A stretch of DNA of 16,725 nt. Origin: Bacteroidia bacterium (GTDB taxonomy: Bacteria > Bacteroidota > Bacteroidia > Cytophagales > Cyclobacteriaceae). Shown piece by piece: positions 8,639 through 14,233 of this stretch (the first letter of the stretch is position 1; every line of letters starts with the position of its first letter). The stretch is taken from positions 1 to 16,725 of the forward strand of contig JAENVX010000119.1 in NCBI GenBank assembly GCA_016650355.1, written 5' to 3'. The notes beneath the pieces are model-generated. The model ran no database searches. It saw only the letters and a program-made list of their open reading frames with translations, and was not told the DNA's origin. Both the position numbers and the translations under genes were made by a program.

Positions 8639-8738
8639 AGCATGTACAACACATGCGACAAATAGAATGAGGAAGATTTTGAAATGATGTTGGCAAGTCT
8701 TGAAGACCTGATGCGAGAGAATTGAAAGTAATTTTCAT
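8628..8738 (-). CDS. Cys-rich leader peptide (36 aa) upstream of metY
   Basis: ATG 8738 to TAG 8628. The peptide begins MKITFNSLASGLQDLP and ends SICRMCCTCCCC, with seven Cys in the last ten residues (five TGT, two TGC) and four Cys directly before the stop. An in-frame TAA (8753-8751) just upstream means there is no longer version. It lies between the SAM-I riboswitch and metY on the same strand. Only 6 nt separate the start from the 3' strand of riboswitch P1, and a GG at 8747-8746 inside P1 is the only Shine-Dalgarno-like sequence. The Cys codons fall in two adjacent hairpins. The family is unknown to me. The arrangement is that of an attenuator leader or regulatory uORF sensing charged tRNA-Cys; a functional small metal- or thiol-binding protein is the alternative. 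Translation is not proven. Confidence 0.65.
   Translation of the reverse strand: MKITFNSLASGLQDLPTSFQNLPHSICRMCCTCCCC
8640..8656 (-). promoter_or_regulatory. Leader hairpin 1, inside the Cys codon tract
   Basis: On the minus strand GCATGT (8656-8651) and ACATGC (8645-8640) form a 6-bp stem with a 5-nt loop (GTTGT). It spans leader codons R28 to C33 and sits one nucleotide from hairpin 2, so both hairpins are within reach of a ribosome stalled in the Cys tract. The loop GUUGU could also pair with the GCAAC arm of hairpin 2, offering an alternative fold. Confidence 0.45.
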
Positions 8739-8744
8739 TTTCTT

Positions 8745-8857
8745 ACCGGTTTATAGTTCCCTAAGACCATCTTAGGGTAGGATTTAGCACCTTTCCATTC
8801 GGGCGGTTGCTAGCGTTTCACTGAGCCTTGTCTCTCCACGCTTCTTTATAAATCGGT
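8745..8857 (-). ncRNA. SAM-I (S-box) riboswitch upstream of metY-metX-hom
   Basis: Read on the minus strand the element shows the SAM-I core in order: AAAGAAGCGTGGAGAGAC, GGCTC, TGAAACGCTAGCAACC, and AAGGTGCTAAATCCTACC. P1 pairs ACCGATTTATA (8857-8847) with TATAAACCGGT (8755-8745), 11 positions with one mismatch. P4 is a perfect 8-bp hairpin, CCCTAAGA (8766-8759) with TCTTAGGG (8777-8770). It binds S-adenosylmethionine and in this family normally lowers expression of methionine genes, which matches the three genes downstream. No terminator with a U tract follows before metY. The 3' P1 strand instead overlaps the initiation region of a small leader ORF, suggesting control of that ORF's translation as the output. 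Confidence 0.93.
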
Positions 8858-8887
8858 TTGCAGATGTGCTTACCGACTATGATGATA

Positions 8888-8918
8888 CAAACGTATACCA
8901 GTTTAGTAGAGTTTCCAA
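8888..8918 (-). promoter_or_regulatory. Promoter of the metY operon (Bacteroidetes type)
   Basis: On the minus strand the -33 element TTG (8918-8916) is separated by 20 nt from TACGTTTG (8895-8888), which fits TAnnTTTG at -7. The predicted start near 8881 places the riboswitch (from 8857) at the very 5' end of the transcript. A- and T-tracts at about 8927-8950 could act as an UP element. Confidence 0.6.
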
Positions 8919-9105
8919 GTCATCTATAAAAATTTTATTAAAAAATTTTACTGACGGGTGTTAGTATAGTCGGCAAAACATCAATTCAGAGTTTGTAAAA
9001 TGGAAGTTATGATCTGGACGGGTGATGAATTACAAAGGTTTTTTGCGATGGTTAACCCTTACGGGAATGTTTTTTTTCAATCCAAATTCTGCCCACTACT
9101 ACTTG
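8919..9105. other. Intergenic region between the dinB-like gene and the metY promoter
   Basis: About 190 nt with no supported gene. It contains the A/T-rich tract upstream of the metY promoter and the 3' trailer of the DinB-like gene. A small inverted repeat near a run of eight T (about 9044-9078, plus strand: CCC TTAC GGG) is too weak to call a terminator. Confidence 0.4.
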
Positions 9106-9564
9106 TTATTCGTGAATTCTTTTGATCAGCACTATTTGGCCAACATGATAAAGATCATGATGGATGATGCCATGGAGCATCGTAAAAAATTTATAAGGCC
9201 GATTGGGCACAAGGACATGTAGATTTTCTATTGGGAAACTTTCAAGCGCAATCAGAAGTTTTACCTGACTTTCTTTTAGATCTGCAATAGCATGTGACCA
9301 CGATATTTCAGATTGGAAATTCATCTCATCACTTATCTCAAAACCATCATTTCCCAGCAACATATTTATCACATAAGTCCTCCATGCAGTCATGTGCGTA
9401 ACAAGCTCAAGAATTGAATGAGTTTTATTTATTTTCTTGTTAATGATTTTTTCATCAATGTCACTTAAAGCTTCCAACACGGCAGGGCCATGCCACGCAT
9501 TTTTTTCAAAAGAATGCTTTAGGATATCACAGAGCGTTTGAATTTCAGTTTTCAATACGATCAA
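9106..9564 (-). CDS. DinB-family (DUF664/YfiT-like) four-helix-bundle protein
   Basis: About 152 aa. There is no ATG near the N-terminus. TTG at 9564 would overlap the fabG stop (TTGA), and TTG at 9555 would give a start at MKTEIQ, which looks more family-like. The sequence fits the DinB four-helix bundle, with a likely metal triad H57 (LVTHMTAW), H136 and H140 (HHDLYHVGQ), numbered from 9564. Members include thiol-dependent transferases (BshA-pathway S-transferase-like, mycothiol-dependent) and many uncharacterised stress proteins; the reaction cannot be told from sequence. Its overlap with fabG suggests co-transcription and translational coupling. Confidence 0.75.
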   Translation of the reverse strand: MIVLKTEIQTLCDILKHSFEKNAWHGPAVLEALSDIDEKIINKKINKTHSILELVTHMTAWRTYVINMLLGNDGFEISDEMNFQSEISWSHAIADLKESQVKLLIALESFPIENLHVLVPNRPYKFFTMLHGIIHHDLYHVGQIVLIKRIHE

Positions 9565-10307
9565 GTAAGCATTCCACCATCAACTTGAATCACTTGTCCT
9601 GAAATATAAGTAGACATATCAGAGCCTAAGAATACGCATGCATCGGCCACATCTTCAGGTCTACCACCTCGTCTTAAGGGTATTGCATCGCGCCAGCTCT
9701 GTACAGTTTTTTCATCAAGTTTTCCTGTCATCTCTGTTTCAATGAAGCCCGGAGCAATTGCATTGGAGCGAATTCCACGCGAACCTAATTCCAACGCTAC
9801 CGATTTTGTAAACCCAATGATGCCTGCTTTGGATGCAGCATAATTGGCCTGCCCGGCATTGCCCTTCAATCCCACTACGGAAGTCATGTTAATAATAGAT
9901 CCGCTTTTCTGCTTCATCATCGTCTTGGTGGCAGCCTTAACAGTATTGAAGCATGATTTTAAGTTTACGTTAATGACTTTGTCCCATGCCTCTTCGTTCA
10001 TACGCAGTAAAAGATTATCCATTGTTATTCCGGCATTGTTCACCAGAATATCCAGTGAGCCAAACTCTGTTACAACATCGTTAATCAACTTATCTGCCTG
10101 TGTAAAATCAGATGCATCGGAACGATACCCTTTTGCTTTCACGCCTTTTGATGCAAGTTCACTTTCCAATGCCTCCCCTTGTTCAACACTCGATAAATAG
10201 GTGAAAGCTACATTAGCTCCTTGTTCGGCAAATTTGATCGCAATAGATCTGCCTATTCCTTTTGAAGCCCCTGTTACAAGTGCTGTTTTATTTTGCAATA
10301 ATTTCAT
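9561..10307 (-). CDS. fabG: 3-oxoacyl-[acyl-carrier-protein] reductase
   Basis: 248 aa from ATG 10307. A short-chain dehydrogenase that reduces 3-oxoacyl-ACP with NADPH in type II fatty-acid synthesis. Motifs: TGASKGIG (12-19) for cofactor, NNAG (90-93), the catalytic tetrad N115, S143, Y156 and K160 (YAASK), and PGFIETEMT (186-194). The C-terminus QVDGGMLT is typical of FabG and the length matches. Other SDRs share these motifs, but overall similarity to FabG is close. It is not in a fab cluster here. It stands divergent from lpdA and upstream of the DinB-family gene. Confidence 0.9.
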   Translation of the reverse strand: MKLLQNKTALVTGASKGIGRSIAIKFAEQGANVAFTYLSSVEQGEALESELASKGVKAKGYRSDASDFTQADKLINDVVTEFGSLDILVNNAGITMDNLLLRMNEEAWDKVINVNLKSCFNTVKAATKTMMKQKSGSIINMTSVVGLKGNAGQANYAASKAGIIGFTKSVALELGSRGIRSNAIAPGFIETEMTGKLDEKTVQSWRDAIPLRRGGRPEDVADACVFLGSDMSTYISGQVIQVDGGMLT

Positions 10308-10328
10308 ATTCGTGGTTTATGATGCATT

Positions 10329-10336
10329 CAAAAATA
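10329..10336 (-). promoter_or_regulatory. Possible -7 element for fabG
   Basis: On the minus strand TATTTTTG matches TAnnTTTG, 21 nt before the fabG ATG. No clear -33 element was found, so this is only a candidate. Confidence 0.3.
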
Positions 10337-10432
10337 ACTAAAATAACAGCTCCATTAGATCGATTATCAAATTTGGGCAATTGGGATGCCTGAAATATTT
10401 CATCCAGACTTTTTAAAAGAGAATCAGGGGTC

Positions 10433-10440
10433 TATCTTTG
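10433..10440 (+). promoter_or_regulatory. Likely -7 promoter element for lpdA
   Basis: TATCTTTG matches TAnnTTTG, 26 nt before the lpdA ATG. The -33 element is not clear. Confidence 0.45.
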
Positions 10441-10466
10441 GCAGCTAATATTAACTCTCTTTTTCT

Positions 10467-11858
10467 ATGGCAAGTTATGATCTAATCGTTATTGGCTCGG
10501 GTCCTGGAGGATACGTTGCAGCCATTCGTGCTTCTCAATTGGGTATGAAAGTTGGCGTTGTGGAAAAAGCAGAGCTAGGTGGTATTTGCCTTAACTGGGG
10601 ATGTATTCCTACCAAAGCGCTTTTAAAAAGTGCCAATGTTTTTGAATACCTCCAGCATGCAGCGGAGTATGGTATTAAAGTTAAAGATGCTTCACCGGAT
10701 ATGGGAGCCATGGTAAAACGAAGCCGTGATGTGGCAGCCGGAATGAGCAAAGGCGTTCAATTTCTTTTGAAGAAAAATAAGATTGAGCAGATTGCTGGTC
10801 ATGGTAAATTAAAGAAAGGTGGAAAGGTTGAGGTAACAGACGCCTCAGGGAAGAAAACGGACTATGAAGCAAAAAATATAATACTGGCTACAGGTGGTCG
10901 ATCACGTGAACTTCCTGCCATTCCTATGGATGGAAAAAAAATTATTGGTTATCGTGAGGCGATGGTGCTTCCCGAAAGGCCACACCGAATGCTGATAGTT
11001 GGTTCCGGAGCTATTGGTTCTGAGTTTGCATACTTCTATAATACAATTGGAACAGAAGTTACCCTTATAGAGTTTCTTCCTCGTTTGGTTCCTGTGGAGG
11101 ATGAGGAAGTATCGAAAGCGTTAGAGAAATCATTCAAGAAAGCGGGTATGACGATCTATACCAGTTCTGAAGTAACAAAAGTTGATTCCAAAGGAAAGGG
11201 CTGTGTCGCTACTGTGAAAACGCCAACCGGTGAAATTAAGATTGAAACAGATATTGTGTTGTCCGCGGTAGGAGTTACATCAAATCTTGAAAATATTGGA
11301 TTGGAAGAGGTAGGAGTGAAGACTGACAAGGGCAAAGTGCTTGTAGATGATTTTTATAAGACCAACATAGCAGGTGTTTATGCTATTGGAGATATTACTA
11401 AAGGTCAAGCATTGGCACACGTAGCTTCAGCTGAAGGAATTATTTGTGTAGAAAAGATTGCTGGAAAAAACCCTCATCCATTGGATTATAATAACATTCC
11501 GGGATGTACCTATTGCTCACCAGAAATTGCATCGGTTGGTTATACGGAGGAAGCTGCCAAGAAGGCTGGGTACCAACTTAAAGTGGGCAAGTTTCCGTTC
11601 ACCGCTTCGGGAAAGGCAAAGGCGGCTGGCGCAAGTGATGGTTTTGTGAAGCTGATTTTTGATGCTAAGTATGGCGAAGTTTTAGGAGCGCATATGATTG
11701 GTGCAAATGTTACTGAGATGATTGCAGAAATAGTTGCCATTCGCAAGCTTGAAACAACTGGTCATGAAATCATTAAAACAGTTCATCCACACCCTACCAT
11801 GAGTGAAGCAATCATGGAAGCGGCTGCCGCAGCCTATGGTGAGGTAATACATTTGTAA
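10467..11858 (+). CDS. lpdA: Dihydrolipoyl dehydrogenase (E3)
   Basis: 463 aa from ATG 10467. A flavoprotein disulfide reductase that reoxidises dihydrolipoamide with NAD+ for 2-oxoacid dehydrogenase complexes and glycine cleavage. N-terminal FAD motif GSGPGG (10-15), redox disulfide C41/C46 in GGICLNWGCIP, NAD-binding GSGAIG (179-184), and the C-terminal active-site pair H442 and E447 in HPHPTMSE from the partner subunit. Length is standard. No E1 or E2 genes are adjacent, so this is a stand-alone E3 that may serve several complexes. It has its own promoter and a strong terminator. Confidence 0.95.
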   Translation: MASYDLIVIGSGPGGYVAAIRASQLGMKVGVVEKAELGGICLNWGCIPTKALLKSANVFEYLQHAAEYGIKVKDASPDMGAMVKRSRDVAAGMSKGVQFLLKKNKIEQIAGHGKLKKGGKVEVTDASGKKTDYEAKNIILATGGRSRELPAIPMDGKKIIGYREAMVLPERPHRMLIVGSGAIGSEFAYFYNTIGTEVTLIEFLPRLVPVEDEEVSKALEKSFKKAGMTIYTSSEVTKVDSKGKGCVATVKTPTGEIKIETDIVLSAVGVTSNLENIGLEEVGVKTDKGKVLVDDFYKTNIAGVYAIGDITKGQALAHVASAEGIICVEKIAGKNPHPLDYNNIPGCTYCSPEIASVGYTEEAAKKAGYQLKVGKFPFTASGKAKAAGASDGFVKLIFDAKYGEVLGAHMIGANVTEMIAEIVAIRKLETTGHEIIKTVHPHPTMSEAIMEAAAAAYGEVIHL

Positions 11859-11882
11859 CTACAATGATATTCTTTTTAAAGG

Positions 11883-11905
11883 ACCTCTTTTAAAGAGGTT
11901 TTTTT
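11883..11905 (+). terminator. Intrinsic terminator of lpdA
   Basis: ACCTCTT (11883-11889), loop TTA, AAGAGGT (11893-11899), running into seven T (11899-11905). It begins 25 nt after the lpdA stop. Confidence 0.85.
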
Positions 11906-12126
11906 GTTTGCTTCTGACCAATCACACTCCACCAACATGATAGGCAGGATAATAAATTCAAGAGCAAAATGACAGTTGCCTTTTGGTAGATGCAACGGCA
12001 GCTTAGCAATTCTGTCTTGTATTCGATAAACGTTTACCTACTTTTTTCAGCAGTTTGTCGAGGTTTTGTGGCTATTTAACTTTTTCTTTCTATATTGATG
12101 CGTAATTCTATTAAAATCACGGAGTT
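11906..12126. other. Intergenic region after lpdA
   Basis: About 220 nt with no supported gene or clear consensus promoter. Its downstream half is T-rich and probably holds the promoter of the small genes that follow. A GGAG lies 2 nt before the ATG at 12127. Confidence 0.4.
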
Positions 12127-12234
12127 ATGAAACATATTTTGATGGGGTTTGTCTATAATCGGCTAATGGTTTTTGTGGGCTCTGTAGCCTTCAGTATGAT
12201 GGCTTACATTATGGCCAGGTGTTTTTTGACTTAA
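12127..12234 (+). CDS. Small single-TM protein (35 aa), unknown
   Basis: ATG 12127 to TAA 12234. The peptide begins MKHILMGFVYNRLMVF and ends MARCFLT. About 20 central residues are hydrophobic and flanked by basic residues (R12, R31), as in a single membrane helix. No Cys pair or lipobox; the single Cys is C32. It is followed 11 nt later by another small TM ORF, which supports a real two-gene unit. Function unknown. Being so short, it could still be a chance ORF. Confidence 0.4.
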   Translation: MKHILMGFVYNRLMVFVGSVAFSMMAYIMARCFLT

Positions 12235-12245
12235 CATATTAAGCA

Positions 12246-12374
12246 ATGGAAAAAAATAATGGGCTTACTCCGGTGAAAGGCTATTTTGTAAGAGCCAAAG
12301 TGTTTGGAGTGATCGTTTCGGTCATTGTTATTTTTGTACTTCTCTATTATCTCTATCAGGCCTACCTTAGCTAG
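12246..12374 (+). CDS. Small single-TM protein (42 aa), unknown
   Basis: ATG 12246 to TAG 12374. A polar N-terminus (MEKNNGLTPVKGYFVRAK) is followed by one strongly hydrophobic helix (GVIVSVIVIFVLLYYLY) and a short tail. The positive residues before the helix predict the N-terminus in the cytoplasm. The composition is convincing for a real small membrane protein, such as a subunit or regulator of a larger complex, but no partner is visible nearby. Probably co-transcribed with the 35-aa ORF just upstream. Confidence 0.5.
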   Translation: MEKNNGLTPVKGYFVRAKVFGVIVSVIVIFVLLYYLYQAYLS

Positions 12375-12487
12375 GCTTCAGTTCCTGATTATTTTTATTT
12401 CTTCAATACCTATCGTAAATAGGCAACATGAATTGATTTCAAAAAGTAAAATTCATGGGAAATATAATCATGGGTTTTTCGTTAAAC

Positions 12488-12514
12488 CTCAGCTATGCAA
12501 ATACTAAAGCTGAG
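12488..12514 (+). promoter_or_regulatory. Hairpin enclosing the start codon of the 12495 gene
   Basis: CTCAGCT (12488-12494) and AGCTGAG (12508-12514) form a perfect 7-bp stem. The 13-nt loop holds the ATG (12495). TTTTATTTC follows, so it could also terminate transcripts from the small upstream ORFs. Either role is inference. Confidence 0.4.
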
Positions 12515-12854
12515 TTTTATTTCTATCTACTTGATACTTCCTTTCTTGTCCTTGGGGCAAAGTAAGGAACAAGGTAGTTTGTTGCCAACGTCACTAGCTC
12601 CTGCCGTACCCAAAAAGGTGCAGTCGGCTCATCGAATTAAATCTGTTGCGTTTAAGAAACCGAAAGTGCAGCATACAGCAAAGTATGAATACTATGTGCG
12701 CATTGAAAAGGCGGCCAAGCAAAAGCAGAAGATTTTGCGGAAACTTTCTAAACCCCAATATTCAAACCCTGCTCACTTTGGTCACAAGTGTTTGCCGAAG
12801 AAACGACCTTATTGGCGAATGAGGTACTGCAAGGAATGTGGCATAAGACATTAA
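12495..12854 (+). CDS. Exported basic protein with C-terminal YCKxCGIRH motif (paralog 1)
   Basis: 119 aa from ATG 12495. Signal peptide of about 21 residues (cleavage likely after SLG, before QSKEQ), then a Lys/Arg-rich, low-complexity mature region and a conserved C-terminal block. That block contains KPQYSNPAHFGHK (86-98) and ends YCKECGIRH (111-119). Two Cys and the last His form CxxCxxxH, which could bind zinc, iron or haem, or form a disulfide in the periplasm. It is paralogous to the gene 79 nt downstream. Family not recognised. Confidence 0.65.
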   Translation: MQILKLSFISIYLILPFLSLGQSKEQGSLLPTSLAPAVPKKVQSAHRIKSVAFKKPKVQHTAKYEYYVRIEKAAKQKQKILRKLSKPQYSNPAHFGHKCLPKKRPYWRMRYCKECGIRH

Positions 12855-12896
12855 TCGCTCAATGCTTCAAATCGCCTATTGACGAGTTGAGACTTA

Positions 12897-12929
12897 TTGT
12901 GACATTCAACCTCAAACTTTTTAACTTTG
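12897..12929 (+). promoter_or_regulatory. Candidate promoter for the second exported paralog
   Basis: TTG (12897-12899), a 22-nt spacer (slightly long), then TAACTTTG (12922-12929) matching TAnnTTTG. The ATG (12934) is only 5 nt after this element, so the transcript would be leaderless or nearly so. Confidence 0.4.
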
Positions 12930-12933
12930 CATA

Positions 12934-13284
12934 ATGATTTCTAAAAAAATTCTTTTGCTAGGTCTATTTTGTTTCGGAGGTATTTTGGCATTTGGCCAGA
13001 AGACACCTGATCAACCAACCTCTATGGAGCCGGTGTTCCCTAAAACAGATTATGCCCCAAAAGTAAAAGCAAAAAAGAAACCCAAGAAAGCCGGAGCCAC
13101 GTACGATGCACGTAATAATTTTTATGATCGTAAAGAGGCGCAGGATAAGCAACGCATAAAGAGCGAGAAAAGTGGAAGCAAGCCTCAGTATTCAGATCCC
13201 GAATACTTTGGTCACAAGAGGCCACCTCGTAAGCGGGCAACCAACAAAATGAAATATTGCAAAGTGTGCGGCATTAGGCATTAA
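12934..13284 (+). CDS. Exported basic protein with C-terminal YCKxCGIRH motif (paralog 2)
   Basis: 116 aa from ATG 12934. Signal peptide of about 21 residues (cleavage likely after AFG, before QKTPDQ). The mature part is very Lys-rich (for example KVKAKKKPKKAG) and ends with the block KPQYSDPEYFGHK (83-95) and YCKVCGIRH (108-116). Compared with paralog 1, the C-terminal block and a short QPTSMEPVFPK-like stretch after the signal peptide are conserved, while the middle differs. This points to an older tandem duplication with selection on the C-terminus. Function unknown; the extreme basicity suggests contact with an anionic surface or polymer, which is inference. Confidence 0.65.
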   Translation: MISKKILLLGLFCFGGILAFGQKTPDQPTSMEPVFPKTDYAPKVKAKKKPKKAGATYDARNNFYDRKEAQDKQRIKSEKSGSKPQYSDPEYFGHKRPPRKRATNKMKYCKVCGIRH

Positions 13285-13352
13285 GCCTCAACCTTTATAA
13301 TCCTTACCAGCACCACCAATATCCGAGTCGTTTTGCTTAGTTTGTCTTTAGA

Positions 13353-13460
13353 CTAGATCTTTTTGACTTCTTCAAAGGTAATTGCAACGATAAAGCCATC
13401 TTCATTGGTGAGACTTACTCTTGGGTAATGGATACTTTGATCTTGAAGATTCCCTATTAA
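13353..13460 (-). pseudogene. Possible remnant of a small gene, no start codon
   Basis: A 35-codon open frame on the minus strand, from just after a TAA (13463-13461) to TAG (13355-13353), with protein-like composition (YPRVSLTNEDGFIVAITF, ending EEVKKI). It has no ATG, GTG or other convincing start. It may be the C-terminal remnant of a small protein, or chance. Family not identified. Confidence 0.2.
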
Positions 13461-13484
13461 TTAACAGTCAGAAAAACTAATTTC

Positions 13485-13502
13485 GTTCCTTAACTAAGGA
13501 AC
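13485..13502 (+). promoter_or_regulatory. Palindrome just upstream of deoC
   Basis: GTTCCTTA (13485-13492) and TAAGGAAC (13495-13502) form an 18-bp perfect palindrome ending 4 nt before the deoC ATG. It overlaps a near-match to the -7 element (TAATTTCG, 13478-13485). It could be a repressor operator or an RNA hairpin covering the translation start region. Confidence 0.4.
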
Positions 13503-13506
13503 ACGC

Positions 13507-14150
13507 ATGAACCTCTCACGCTTTATTGAGCATACTAACTTAAGCCCAACGCTCACAGACAAAGATATTGATCGACTTATAGCAGAAGCGAAGGAGCATA
13601 ATTTTCTGGTGTATGCGTTCCACCTTTTTGGGTTGTGCGAGCGAAGCGTGAGATCGGCAGGGAGAATATTATTTTGGTTACAGTAGCAGGGTTTCCGTTA
13701 GGATATAATATGACGGAGACCAAGTTGGATGAAATGAAGCGCGCGATAGATAATGGTGCAGATGAATTAGACGTAGTATGGAACGTCTCATCATTTAAAA
13801 CCGGAATACCCTGGACGAAAATAGAAATTGCCAAGTGTGGCAAGCTTGCTCACGATCATCAGAAATTAGTAAAGGTGATTATTGAGACTGCCTACCTTAG
13901 CGATGATGAAATTATTACAGCAACAAAAATCTGCTGTGATGCCGGAGTAGATTTTGTAAAGACATCAACAGGCTTTGCTCCAACCGGGGCCAGTGTTGAG
14001 CACATCAGGCTAATAAAATCTTCTATTATGCCGGGTGTTGGCATCAAAGCTTCCGGAGGAATAAAAACAAAAGCGCAAGCGATTGCGATGATTGAAGCGG
14101 GTGCTTCTCGCATTGGTACGTCAGCTGGTATTAAGATTGTATCTGAATAA
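13507..14150 (+). CDS. deoC: Deoxyribose-phosphate aldolase, split by an apparent one-base frameshift
   Basis: The reading frame starts at ATG 13507 (MNLSRFIEHTNLSPTLTDKD, typical of DeoC). It continues in a different frame from about 13605 (GVCVPPFWVVRAKREIG) to the TAA at 14148-14150. One base is missing in or near the TTTT run at 13602-13605; restoring one T would give a 214-aa protein of normal length. DeoC cleaves 2-deoxyribose-5-phosphate to glyceraldehyde-3-phosphate and acetaldehyde. The catalytic residues are all present after the break: Asp in ELDVVWN, the Schiff-base Lys in FVKTSTGF, and the second Lys in GIKASGGI. A GTG at 13635 could start only a truncated 171-aa product lacking the first strands. 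A sequencing or assembly error, real inactivation and programmed slippage are all possible; error or recent mutation is likeliest, because the rest is intact. The product feeds glyceraldehyde-3-phosphate to the next gene's enzyme. Confidence 0.88.
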
Positions 14151-14233
14151 TTATCCCAACTAAGGTGACCTTCATGCCCTTAAGCGGGTAACAATTATTA
14201 ATTTCAGCCCCTAATCTTTTAAACTGTTTATAC

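Noticed and set aside
9022..9222. 66-codon plus-strand ORF
   Set aside because: Mostly antisense to the end of the DinB-family gene. Weak composition and no family resemblance.
12325..12507. 60-codon plus-strand ORF from TTG
   Set aside because: Overlaps the 42-aa TM ORF and the start of the exported paralog in another frame; the hydrophobicity mirrors the overlapping TM gene.
13635..14150. Independent 171-aa aldolase starting at GTG 13635
   Set aside because: The missing N-terminus is encoded directly upstream in another frame, so this is one frameshifted deoC rather than a short gene.
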